Shown here piece by piece: positions 1 through 9,300 of a stretch of 23,917 nt of DNA. This DNA comes from a virus. Position numbers and translations under genes: made by a program. The notes below the pieces were generated by a model. The model was not told where the DNA came from and searched no databases. It worked only from the letters and a program-made list of their open reading frames with translations. The stretch spans positions 1-23,917 of IMG/VR virus record IMGVR_UViG_3300047300_000367. One strand, 5' to 3'. The first letter of the stretch is position 1; each line of letters begins with the position of its first letter.

Positions 1-2
1 TG

Positions 3-92
3 CGTCGTCAGTCCACGCTGATGCTGGCTAAGTATGCCGTGGGTCACGGTATCCTGCGCCCCGAAGCTGCCTTCGAACTGAAGGTCGCTTAA
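3..92 (+). CDS. Major capsid protein, C-terminal end (T7 gp10A-like), partial
   Basis: Only the last 29 codons are in the window, in the frame that begins at base 3 and stops with TAA at 90-92. The visible tail, with LAKYAVGHGILRPEAA near the end, closely matches the C-terminus of T7 gp10A (known from memory as IIAKYAMGHGGLRPEAA). The protein would be the HK97-fold shell subunit. The position supports this: a strong terminator follows directly, as T-phi follows gene 10 in T7, and the tail tube genes come next. The gene is cut by the window edge, not broken. A gp10B-type frameshift extension cannot be judged from this fragment. Confidence 0.88.
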   Translation, partial: RRQSTLMLAKYAVGHGILRPEAAFELKVA

Positions 93-106
93 TCTTCTCT
101 CCCTAC

Positions 107-144
107 GCCGGGGGCTGCCTTCGGGTGGCCCTCGGCTTTTTTTT
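107..144 (+). terminator. Intrinsic terminator after the capsid gene
   Basis: Bases 107-119 pair with 124-136 in a stem of up to 13 bp that includes G-T pairs. A TTCG tetraloop at 120-123 is closed by C-G, and eight T residues follow at 137-144. It lies 15 bases after the capsid stop and before tail tube A, the same place as T-phi in T7. Partial termination here would lower transcription of the tail genes relative to the capsid gene. Confidence 0.9.
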
Positions 145-156
145 CATAGGTACCAG

Positions 157-741
157 ATGGACGCCATCACCAGAACCACGGAACTCGAAGCGATCAATGA
201 GATGCTTCGGGCTATCGGAGAAGCCCCTGTGTCCACCATCGACACTGGTAACTCCGATGTTACGACCGCACTCGACTTGCTTCGCAGTCACTCCCGACGT
301 GTTCAGGCGTTGGGTTGGCACTTCAATACGGAGCGCGAAACTATCATCATCCCCGACGGGAACGGTTACCTGAACGTCCCCTCCAACGCACTTAAGATCG
401 ACGCCAGTGGCTACACGGCCTACCAAGACGTGATCCAGCGTGGAACCAAACTCTACGACAAAGAGAACAAGACGTTTGTCTTCACAGAGTCCATCACGGT
501 GGACATTGTGGTGGGCCTTGATTGGGATGAACTTCCCGAGAGTGCCCGCGCACACATCATCGCCCTCGCTGGCCTTGAGTTTGTGGACACCGACATTGGC
601 TCTGACATTCGCCACCAGTTCACGGCATCCCGCGTACAGCAGTCGCGGCTCCTCCTCGAATCTGAGGAGACTGAGAACGGTGATTACAACATGCTTCGTG
701 ACTCCCGGTCGGGCGCGGAGATCAGCAACCGGAGACTCTAA
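157..741 (+). CDS. Tail tubular protein A (T7 gp11-like)
   Basis: The 194-residue product has the length and pattern of T7 gp11 (196 aa). An N-terminal ELEAINEMLRAIGEAPVST is followed by the region containing RVQALGWHFNTE, matching the T7 pattern INRQIQSRGWTFNIEE. In T7, gp11 forms the dodecameric ring that connects the portal to the gp12 nozzle. The start at 157 lies just after a weak AGG at 148-150. The preceding terminator suggests that transcription arrives by read-through. The stop TAA (739-741) overlaps the ATG of tail tube B by one base, so translation of the two is probably coupled. The assignment is firm. Confidence 0.92.
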   Translation: MDAITRTTELEAINEMLRAIGEAPVSTIDTGNSDVTTALDLLRSHSRRVQALGWHFNTERETIIIPDGNGYLNVPSNALKIDASGYTAYQDVIQRGTKLYDKENKTFVFTESITVDIVVGLDWDELPESARAHIIALAGLEFVDTDIGSDIRHQFTASRVQQSRLLLESEETENGDYNMLRDSRSGAEISNRRL

Positions 742-3170
742 TGTCCGCAGTAACGGGTACCATCCCCAACCTGTTGAATGGTGTTTCGTCTCAGGCTGTG
801 GCGCTTCGCCTCCCCACTCAGGGTGAGGAACAGATCAATGGTTACTCCACGCTCACCCGTGGTTTGATCAAGCGCCCGCCGACGAAAGTCCTTAAGAACC
901 TCGGAGCAATCTCGGGGGCCACCACAGCATACGTCCACACCATCACCAGAGATGCAACTGAACGGTACATCGTAGTGATCACTAATGGTGACCTGCGAGT
1001 GTTCGATCTGGATGGGAACGAGAAGACGGTGAGCTTCCCCGATGGGAAGGCATACCTGTCCTCGGGTGGCATCAACGCAGTCAATGGGTTCTCGGCGGTG
1101 TCCGTTGCGGACTACACCTTCATCGCTAACAAGACGAAGGTCACTGCACTCGACGCAGCCAACAAGACCCCCACTCGGAACCCTGAGGCTCTCATTACGG
1201 TGAACGCGGGGAACTACGATAGGGTCTATCAGATCAGGGTGAATGGCGTTCAGTATGCCAGATACCGTACCCCTGACGGATCAAACCGTTCCCACTACCA
1301 TGCCATTGATACCTCCATCATCGCCGCCCACCTGAACCGGGCGCTGAACTATAACGGCAGTTGGAACCCGAGAGCGTACTTCATGGACGTTGCCGCTGAC
1401 TATGGTAATCAGTGGGAATACGCCGAAGTCAACGGGTCTGCTGGAATGGCGGGGGCTAACTGGGACACTACCCTTCTGTCCCCCACGATCCATGTTGAGA
1501 ACAACACGGGTACTGACTTCGACATCACCGTTGAAGATGGCGCGAACAACACCGCCATGAAGCTGGTGAAGGACAAGGTTCAGAAGTTCTCTGACCTCCC
1601 CATCGTTGCACCTGACGGGTTCGTGGTGGAGATTGCTGGTGACGAAGGCAATGGCTTCGATAACTACTGGGTCCGCTACGACGCTAACTCGCGGACGTGG
1701 GTGGAATCCATGAAGCAGAACACGGTCAAGGGTTTCGATGCCTCGACCATGCCTCATGTCCTTGTGCGTAACTCCGACGGTACCTTCACCTTCAAGAAGG
1801 CAACGTGGAATGAGCGCCTTGTTGGTTCGGATGACAAGCCCGAAGCCCCGAGCTTCATCGGCAGCAAGATCAACGGTGTGTTCTTCCACCGCAATCGCCT
1901 TGGGTTCCTCTCGGATGACAACATCATCCTCTCGGAAGCTGGCGAGTACTTCAACTTCTGGCCCAGTACACTCACCACGGTTCTCGACAGTGACCCCATT
2001 GATGTGGGTTCATCGCATACCGGGGTGACGATCTTCCGGTCGGCCATTGGTTTCGGTGGTGACCTTGCAGTGTTCTCTGATGCTGCGAACTTCCGACTTA
2101 CTGGTGGCGATCTACTGACCCCCAAGTCGGCAGCCTTGAAGCCTTATGGGAACTTCAACATCTACTCGGCCAACAAACCCGAGACTGTCGGTACTGTCCT
2201 CCTATGGACTGCCAATGACGGTGATCGGTCGGTGGTGCGGGAGATGTGGCTCGACGAGCAGGGCATCCCTCAGACGCCTAACGAAGCCAACAGCCATTGC
2301 CCCGCGTATGTCCCGGCAAACGTCAAGACCATCACGGCTAACGCTGACCTGAACGTGGCTATGTTCTTGTCGGCCAATGACCCAACCAACCTGTACGTCT
2401 ACAAGTACTATTGGTCCGGGCAGGAGAAGCCTCAGGCATCTTGGTCGAAGTGGACGTTCCCCTTCACGATCCTCTCCATGAAGTTCATCGACACCACTCT
2501 GTATATGGTGGTGAGCGATGGTGGCAACATCACCATCTTGAGCATGGACTGTCAGGTTGACAAGCGCGAGACGGGGCAGCAGTTCGCTATCCATCTGGAT
2601 AAGCGGGCCACGGTCACTGGAACCTACAACTCCACCACCGATCTGACGACCTACACCCTCCCCTACACGGTACCCTCGAACATCGAAGCGTGGACCTCTG
2701 ATGGGCATAAGGCAATTGTGGCCTCCTATAGCGGAGCGTCAATTAGCTTGTCCGGTAACACCACCTCAGAGGTTATGGTCTTCGGTGTCCCTTACCAGTT
2801 CCTCTACAAGTTCTCGAAGCTGATCCTTAAGCAGCCTTCGCAGAGTGGTGGGACAATCGCCGTGATGGATGGGCGTCTCCAGATCATCCGCATGTCTGTT
2901 CAATACAACAATGCCGCTGAGTTCCAGACGAGGGTGACCTCGACCAACGGCAACACCAGAGTGAACTCTCAGTCCGCTTCTGGTTTCAGCCTTGATGACC
3001 CGCTGTTCCTCACTGAGGACGTTAAGCTGGCTCAGGGTAAGTTCTCCTTCCCCGTGAAGCACGAGAACTGGTCTGTTGACATTGAACTCCTGAACGACAG
3101 CGCCCTCCCCGCCGACTTCATCGGCGTGGATTGGACCGCGCTCTACACCCCCAAGACCCGGAGAGTATGA
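741..3170 (+). CDS. Tail tubular protein B (T7 gp12-like nozzle)
   Basis: The 809-residue product is close to T7 gp12 (794 aa). The N-terminus has the family pattern: residues 6-11 GTIPNL, SSQAVALRLPTQGEEQINGYST, then LIKRPPTKVLKNLG, which parallels T7 ISQQPDILRYPDQGSRQVNGWSS and LQKRPP. The protein forms the hexameric nozzle of the short tail. No signal peptide or membrane segment is apparent. It starts in a TAATG overlap with tail tube A, and its TGA (3168-3170) overlaps the next ATG (3167). The cluster is therefore a translationally coupled virion operon. Confidence 0.93.
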   Translation: MSAVTGTIPNLLNGVSSQAVALRLPTQGEEQINGYSTLTRGLIKRPPTKVLKNLGAISGATTAYVHTITRDATERYIVVITNGDLRVFDLDGNEKTVSFPDGKAYLSSGGINAVNGFSAVSVADYTFIANKTKVTALDAANKTPTRNPEALITVNAGNYDRVYQIRVNGVQYARYRTPDGSNRSHYHAIDTSIIAAHLNRALNYNGSWNPRAYFMDVAADYGNQWEYAEVNGSAGMAGANWDTTLLSPTIHVENNTGTDFDITVEDGANNTAMKLVKDKVQKFSDLPIVAPDGFVVEIAGDEGNGFDNYWVRYDANSRTWVESMKQNTVKGFDASTMPHVLVRNSDGTFTFKKATWNERLVGSDDKPEAPSFIGSKINGVFFHRNRLGFLSDDNIILSEAGEYFNFWPSTLTTVLDSDPIDVGSSHTGVTIFRSAIGFGGDLAVFSDAANFRLTGGDLLTPKSAALKPYGNFNIYSANKPETVGTVLLWTANDGDRSVVREMWLDEQGIPQTPNEANSHCPAYVPANVKTITANADLNVAMFLSANDPTNLYVYKYYWSGQEKPQASWSKWTFPFTILSMKFIDTTLYMVVSDGGNITILSMDCQVDKRETGQQFAIHLDKRATVTGTYNSTTDLTTYTLPYTVPSNIEAWTSDGHKAIVASYSGASISLSGNTTSEVMVFGVPYQFLYKFSKLILKQPSQSGGTIAVMDGRLQIIRMSVQYNNAAEFQTRVTSTNGNTRVNSQSASGFSLDDPLFLTEDVKLAQGKFSFPVKHENWSVDIELLNDSALPADFIGVDWTALYTPKTRRV

Positions 3171-3655
3171 ACTACTACTTGACGCCAGCCGTAGAGGCTG
3201 ATGCTTCCACCTTCGCTGAGAACCTCCGTGAAGAAGACAAGGCTGAGATCAAAGCTGCAAGCGGCTGGCTTCCTGTAGACGGTATCCTGTACGGAGTAAG
3301 GCACTCAAAGAGTGTCTTCTCCGCATGGACCCCAGATCACCAACCGATCTGCATCTTCGGTGTCAGCGAACTCGAAAACAACCCACATGTCGGTGTCCCT
3401 TGGATGTTGGGTACTCCCCTAATCCAGCGATACTTCGTCCCATTCCTTCGAGATGGGAAGTCAACCCTCATGCCTCTGATCACTCAGGGGTATGACATGC
3501 TGTACAACCTCGCGGATTCCAGAAACACCACGCATCTGCGTTGGTTGAACTGGATGGGGTTTAAGATCGACCAAGACAACCCGGTCTACCTCAACGACCC
3601 CGAGGTGCCATTCTACATGTTCACTTACCAAATCAAGGAACAACCCAATGTGTGA
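3167..3655 (+). CDS. Gp13-like protein (acetyltransferase-like fold)
   Basis: Translation from the ATG at 3167, in an ATGA overlap with the stop of tail tube B, gives 162 residues. An upstream in-frame ATG at 3131 lies inside tail tube B and is less likely. Position and pattern match T7 gp13 (138 aa): a central PICIFGVSEL, then YNLADSRNTTHLRWLNWMGFKID, which parallels T7 LWNYVWVGNTSHIRFLKTIGAVF. T7 gp13 is needed for virion morphogenesis. The layout resembles GNAT acetyltransferases, but no activity can be claimed. It overlaps the gp14-like gene by eight bases. Confidence 0.8.
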   Translation: MNYYLTPAVEADASTFAENLREEDKAEIKAASGWLPVDGILYGVRHSKSVFSAWTPDHQPICIFGVSELENNPHVGVPWMLGTPLIQRYFVPFLRDGKSTLMPLITQGYDMLYNLADSRNTTHLRWLNWMGFKIDQDNPVYLNDPEVPFYMFTYQIKEQPNV

Positions 3656-4205
3656 TCCCGTCACCCTTGGCTCTATCACGGCGGTACAAATGGCCACGGC
3701 ACAGCTTGCCATTGGGGCTGCCTCTGCTGTGGTAGGGTATGTAGGGCAACAACAGGCTGCCAACGCTCAGGAAGCAGCCAATAAAGAAGCCACCAAGAAC
3801 GCTGTATTCGCAGCCAACCAGAACTATGAGGCCACTCAGCGCCGCATGTATCAGGAAGCTGCTGCTGCATCCGTCGAGAAGACCAACGCCAACATCGCTT
3901 CTGCCGAAGCCCGCGCTACCGCCTCTACCGCTGCTGGTGAAGCTGGTGTTCAGGGCTACAGCATCGACAGCATCATCGGTTCCTACTACGCAAAGCAGGG
4001 CCGCTACAACGAAGCCATCGACACGAACTTCCAGATGAGCCGACAGGCTCTCGCTGATGGCATGGATCAGACGCACAACGCGACTGTCTCCACGATCAAT
4101 TCCCTCCCTGTCCCTCAGAAGCCATCCTTCCTCGACGCCGCTATCCGTGTCGCTGGGTCTGGTCTGTCGGCCTCCAAAGATTACTATGGAATGACCAATG
4201 GTTGA
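3648..4205 (+). CDS. Internal virion protein (T7 gp14-like)
   Basis: This 185-residue alanine-rich protein matches T7 gp14 (196 aa) in size, position and layout. A short N-terminus with MCDPVTLG leads into a hydrophobic segment at about residues 16-32, followed by a long Ala/Gln/Glu-rich region likely to form helices and coiled coils. In T7, gp14 inserts into the outer membrane as part of the ejected DNA channel. The start at 3648 overlaps the previous gene by eight bases, and the stop (4203-4205) overlaps the next start by eight. The call rests mainly on gene order and composition. Confidence 0.82.
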   Translation: MCDPVTLGSITAVQMATAQLAIGAASAVVGYVGQQQAANAQEAANKEATKNAVFAANQNYEATQRRMYQEAAAASVEKTNANIASAEARATASTAAGEAGVQGYSIDSIIGSYYAKQGRYNEAIDTNFQMSRQALADGMDQTHNATVSTINSLPVPQKPSFLDAAIRVAGSGLSASKDYYGMTNG

Positions 4206-6372
4206 TATGACTACCGCTGGTCGGGTCCAAGGTCCGGGCCTCGACCTCACCCCTCACCTGTCCCCTGCTCCCGTCGTCAACGCCATCACGGTGGCACCCC
4301 GGAACACTCAGGGTACTGGATCGAACCTTCTCCAGATCGCTGACAGCCTACAGTCTCTCGGCGCTCCTCTGTCCCAGTTTGGGCAGATGATCAATCAGAA
4401 CAAGATTGACGAGCAGATGAAAACGGCAGACCTCCATGTCGCCCGTATTCAGGCTGGCTTCGGCACTCAAGCCACCGCAGCAGACATCGCTGATGTGACT
4501 TCCGCGCTGCACCCCAAGGTTCGCCAGCGTGTCACTGAGGACTACATGTTCTCGGTCGGTAACGATTGGGTCAAGGGGCAGCTTGAGAACATGCCATTCG
4601 ATACCGTCATGTCCCCCGAGGCAGAGCAAGCGTTCTACGACAATCTCCGTCGGGAAGCCTTGAAGGCCGCTGGCAATGATCCGCTCAAGGCCGCAGGGTT
4701 CATGAAGGCTGTCCAAGCTGAGATCAACAATCGGTCGCAGCAGACTTCCGCCCAGCGCACCGCAGCGTGGGGTAAGGTTCAGTCGGACGCCTTCGGTAAC
4801 TCGCTGATGCTTGAAGCTGATGCGGTTGCTGGTTCAGCCGTTCTGCCGCAGCTCTCCACCGCGATCAGCGAAGTTGCTGCGAAGTATCCCCAGTACCCGT
4901 GGCTGGCTGCTTACCTGAACCGATCTGCACAGATTGAGAGTGCTGGTGGCCGTAAGCTCTCCAACGGTTCAATGCTCGGTCCCTTCCAGTTCTCTCCGAC
5001 CACTGGCGCACAGTATGGGCTGAACGATGACGCATCCCGCATGGACTTCAATCTCTCCACCGACGGGGCTGCACGTCTCGCCATTGATGGTTACAATGCC
5101 CTCAAGGGGAAACTTGGGCGTGAGCCTACTCCCGGTGAGATTTACCTCTATCACCAGCAAGGTGCTGGCGGTGGTCCTGCTCTCCTGAGCAACCCTGACG
5201 CTTCTGCTTTGGAAGTCCTCACGGGCATCTATGGCAACGAGGCTACGGCTAAGAAGGCCATCCTCGACAACGGCGGTTCCACCGACATGACCGCTGGTCA
5301 GTTCGCGCGTGTGTGGACCTCCAAGTTCGGTGAAGTCTCTTACGACCCGTCGAACCCCACCCTGCCCGCAGAAGCACTGACACTCCGTCAGACCTTCTTC
5401 GGTAAGGATCAGGAGTACAAGCTGACGGGTTCTCTGGCTAACGCAGAGCGTCGTGACATCGCTGCACAGGCGTTCATGCAGAAGGCCCTTGAGTACCGCG
5501 ACGAGCGTTTCCTTCTGGCAATGCCCCCGGAACTGATGACCCCTGAGATCAGGGATCAGTACTCCAAGGTTCGGGAGCAGATCGGCAACATGAGGGTGAC
5601 CGACCTTCGGGATGCTGAGTTCATGCGCGACCTCAAAGAGAAGCAGACTGTCCGCGACGTGACCTTCGAAGTCATCAATCGTCGGGCTGCTGGTGAACAA
5701 GTGAACCCCTATCAGTTGGCCATTGGTCCTGATGGTAAGATCGACCCGATCAGGATGCAGGCCGCACAGGCAGCAGTCGCTTCGGGCGGTGCGTTCATCT
5801 CGGACGTTGAGAGCAAGCGTCAAGCTGCGTCTTTCAAGGACAAGATGAAGGATGCGTTCCTCAAGGGTGACTTCTCGGCCATCCCGTTGTTGAGCTTCAA
5901 CGGTAACGCACCGACTGCCGACGATCTTCGCACGGCGATCATGATGAACCCGATGATGAACGATCAGGAAAAGATCGCTCTCTACAACGCAGTCGAGTCT
6001 GACCTTGGTGTCGTCTCGTTCCTCCAAAGCCCGCAAGTCGAGAAGTGGTATGACACGTCGCTGTCCTCCACCATCGAAGGCATGGCCCGTGATCCAATCC
6101 TGAGCATCCAACTGTCGCAGTTCCCTGACATTCGGGACCGTGTTCGTGACGCCTTTGAACTGTCCCTTATGGCACAGGTGGAGGCCAACGGCGGTCTTCC
6201 TGTGGACATGCGGGGGATGCTCAAGGAAGCAACGAGTGATGCACGGGAAGTTCTCAACAACCTAATCGGATCGAGTCCATCCGCCTCAACTGCTCCTTCC
6301 GCTACGCCTCGCGCCACTGCGGGACACTTTGAGGAGAAGGACGGGAAGAAGGTATGGGTTCCCGCTAACTAA
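4198..6372 (+). CDS. Internal virion protein at gp15 position with lytic transglycosylase domain
   Basis: The 724-residue product occupies the gp15 slot (T7 gp15 is 747 aa). Residues from about 235 to 390 look like an SLT-type lytic transglycosylase: QIESAGG with candidate catalytic Glu247, then GPFQFSPTTGAQYGL, then EIYLYHQQGAGGGPALL, which resembles the third SLT motif. Such a domain would cleave peptidoglycan during DNA ejection. In T7 the transglycosylase is at the N-terminus of gp16, so this is a domain relocation. The rest is helical and Ala/Gln-rich, with a low-complexity Ser/Ala/Thr/Pro tail near residues 695-712. A second possible start is the ATG at 4207. Confidence 0.85.
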   Translation: MVDMTTAGRVQGPGLDLTPHLSPAPVVNAITVAPRNTQGTGSNLLQIADSLQSLGAPLSQFGQMINQNKIDEQMKTADLHVARIQAGFGTQATAADIADVTSALHPKVRQRVTEDYMFSVGNDWVKGQLENMPFDTVMSPEAEQAFYDNLRREALKAAGNDPLKAAGFMKAVQAEINNRSQQTSAQRTAAWGKVQSDAFGNSLMLEADAVAGSAVLPQLSTAISEVAAKYPQYPWLAAYLNRSAQIESAGGRKLSNGSMLGPFQFSPTTGAQYGLNDDASRMDFNLSTDGAARLAIDGYNALKGKLGREPTPGEIYLYHQQGAGGGPALLSNPDASALEVLTGIYGNEATAKKAILDNGGSTDMTAGQFARVWTSKFGEVSYDPSNPTLPAEALTLRQTFFGKDQEYKLTGSLANAERRDIAAQAFMQKALEYRDERFLLAMPPELMTPEIRDQYSKVREQIGNMRVTDLRDAEFMRDLKEKQTVRDVTFEVINRRAAGEQVNPYQLAIGPDGKIDPIRMQAAQAAVASGGAFISDVESKRQAASFKDKMKDAFLKGDFSAIPLLSFNGNAPTADDLRTAIMMNPMMNDQEKIALYNAVESDLGVVSFLQSPQVEKWYDTSLSSTIEGMARDPILSIQLSQFPDIRDRVRDAFELSLMAQVEANGGLPVDMRGMLKEATSDAREVLNNLIGSSPSASTAPSATPRATAGHFEEKDGKKVWVPAN

Positions 6373-6381
6373 GAGATACCA

Positions 6382-9300
6382 ATGATCTACGAACTGAATG
6401 GGAAGACCTATGAGTTTCCCGAGGGGATGTCTGACGACGAAGCCCTTAGCTTGATGCAACAAGATCAAGCAGAAGTGAGTAATCCGGCAACGGGAGGGGG
6501 GATGACCCCCTTCCAGCCCCCGGCTGAAAGCATTGACCCTTCGACCCTAGCGTCGAACAAGGATTGGCTTGCGGCCTCCAAGATTCTGTTCGAGTACAAC
6601 GAAGGCCGCAAATGGGGTGAGCAACTCCCCGACCGGAAGATGGGCGGTGGTAAGGGTGGCGCAGTCAATGTGTCCGACCCCTACGCTGGCTTCTCCGATC
6701 AACAGCTTGCAGACTATGGCCTCGAAGCTATGGGCTGGTTCAACTACAACCTGATCCAGATGGGCGTCGATGCCGCTCAGGTCCAGTACGCCCCCGACGA
6801 TTTCAAGCAGTCCTTCCTCTACCTCATGGACTCCTACGACAATCTTGAAATGTCCTTGGGTGGAACTTGGCGTCTGATCAAGGGTGCTGCCGCTGACCCC
6901 ACGACCTACGCTGGTCTTAGTTCATTCGGTATCGGCACGGCTGCCTCGCAGGGTGGTAAGGTGGCCACCAAGGAGGGCCTCAAGGAACTCCTCAAGCAGG
7001 GCGTCAAGCGTTCTGTCACGTTGGGTATTGAGGGCATGGCCTATGGTTCTGCCACTTCGGTAGCCCGTCAGTCAGTCGAAGTGTCGGCTGGTGCCAAGGA
7101 TGCCATTAGCGGGACGGAAGTCCTGACCGATGCTGCCATTGGTGGTGCTGCTGCTGTCGGTCTTGGTACCGCAGCTCACGTTGGTGGCGCTTACCTCGGC
7201 AAGGCGGTCAACAAGGTTCTCGGTAAAGATGTCCTACCTACTGCACCAGCGGCCTCTCCAGAGCTTCCTCCTTCGGCTGAACCTAACCCTCAAGCCGTGA
7301 CGCCTAACGCCTCTACGGTGGCTCCCAACGCCTCTACGGTGGCACCTACGCCCAGCGCAGAGCCTTCCCTTCCGGGGAACCTCGCAGGAGCCAAGCCCCG
7401 GTACAACTACGGGCAGAAGGGTTTCGGGCTGACGTTTGAAAGCGACATTGAGAAGGCGCTGTTCATCACCTCTCAGGCCAAGAAGTCGGCCCGTGACGCT
7501 GACTACCGCAACTGGCTCAAGTCCACCGGGCTGACCGATGCGGAGATTGATGCTCACGGCAAGGCGATCAGGGATCACATCAAGGGTCTGGCAAAGGACT
7601 CCACCGATCCTCAACTGAACATTGGCAAGCTGGCTCCCCGCAAGGAAGTCACACCCTCGGCTCCCGTTGAGCCAACCATTCGGCAGACCCCCGCTCGTCC
7701 TGAGATGACCAATGTGGACTCCAAGGTTCCGACGACTGCACAGGATGTGGTCGCTGCGATCAAGGATGCTGCCCCTGACATGCACGTCGGGAACGTCCCA
7801 TCGAAGCGGGAAGACCTCTTTAAGGCTGCTGAGAACACCTACAATGCACTTCGCAACATGGGTGTTCGGTCGGCACAGGATGCTCTTGATCTGTTCACCA
7901 AGGTCGGCCTCTCGCAGGATCAACAGACCATCATCAAGGTGGCCGTGCAGCAAGCTGCTGAACACGCGACGGTTGCACGTTCTGAGTTCCTGAAAGTCAA
8001 GAACGCTGTGTCGTCCACGGCTGATGAAGTGGCTCAGGCTACCAAGGCTCTTGAGAAGGTTGGTCCCGTTCAGGCTATCCTGTCGGAACTGGACAAGTCG
8101 ATCTCGTCCCCGTCTGGACGTGATCTCGGCTCCCGTGTTGGCGGTATGCTGACCAATGAGCGCCGTGGGCTGTCCGTCGAGTCGATCCTCAAAGAGAGCA
8201 AGATCGACATCAATGACGCTACGGTCGAAGAACTGACTGCGGCTGAGAACGAGCTGATCCGTAGGGTTGATGGTTTCATCGAGAAGGCCCGCGCCGACCG
8301 TGAGATCATCGCCATTGAGCAGAAGGCACAGGCTGCCCATGCCGCTGGCAACATCACCGAGGCTGCCAATCTGTTGGCTGAACGTGACGCCCTGCTGACC
8401 GTTAAGGCACAGAAGGAAGCAGCACAGGCTGGTACCGCGAAGAACGCCTACGACGCCATCAACAATGGGGTCATCGCCAAGCTGAACGAGTTCATCATTT
8501 CCACGGTGTTCACCCCGGCCACTCTGGTGGTCAACGGTGTCCCAGCGATTGTGAAGACGATTGCCTATCCGGCTGTTCGGTCGGTGGTCCGTGGGATTGG
8601 TAGTGGCGCTCGGGCAGAAGCCTTCCACACTTACAGCACCATGTTGTCCCACTCAGGGGCAGCTTTCAGGGCAGCCCGTCTGGCCTTCAAGTATGAGCAA
8701 GCCCTTCTCACGGGTGAGTTCGACAAGGTACTTGAACGCGCCCCGGCGATCAAAGGGATGAAGGGCCGTGTGCTTCGGACATTCCCAAGACTGCTCAATG
8801 CCACCGACGAGTTCTTTAGCCAGATTCACTACCGTGGGTTCTTGGCTGGTGAGAGTGCCTTCCAAGCCACTGAACGTGGCACGGCAAAGGGACTTAAGGG
8901 TGATGCACTCCATGCCTTTGTGAAGGCAGAGGTCGATAAGACGGTGAAGCAAGCGTATGAGATTGCGCCCAACACTGTTGACGTGATCGACATGCTCCGC
9001 ATCAAGGGGACTGAACGTGGACTGAAAGGTGACGCTCTCGGGTTCTGGATCAAGTCCGAGTTGGACAAGAACGGTGACCTGTTTAAGCGGGCTACCAATC
9101 AGGCCGGGAAGAACTACGCCAATGACGTACTGTTCAAGCGGGAGTTCTCGAAGACCAACGTCGCCTCGCGGGTTGCTGCTCACTACGAACACTTCGTCAA
9201 CAGCAATCCGATCATGCGTCTTGTCGGTCAGCTTTTCTTCCGTACTCCGGTGCGGGTCTTTGAGGAAGGCATCCGTCTGACTCCGGGCTTCCAGTATCTT

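Noticed and set aside
3131-3166. Longer start for the gp13-like gene
   Set aside because: The ATG at 3131 lies within tail tube B with no ribosome site, whereas the ATG at 3167 forms an ATGA overlap as elsewhere in this operon.
4969-6111. Long minus-strand open frame opposite the gp15-position gene
   Set aside because: It lies fully within a clear structural gene on the other strand, has no ribosome site or recognisable motif, and is explained by codon bias of the + strand gene.
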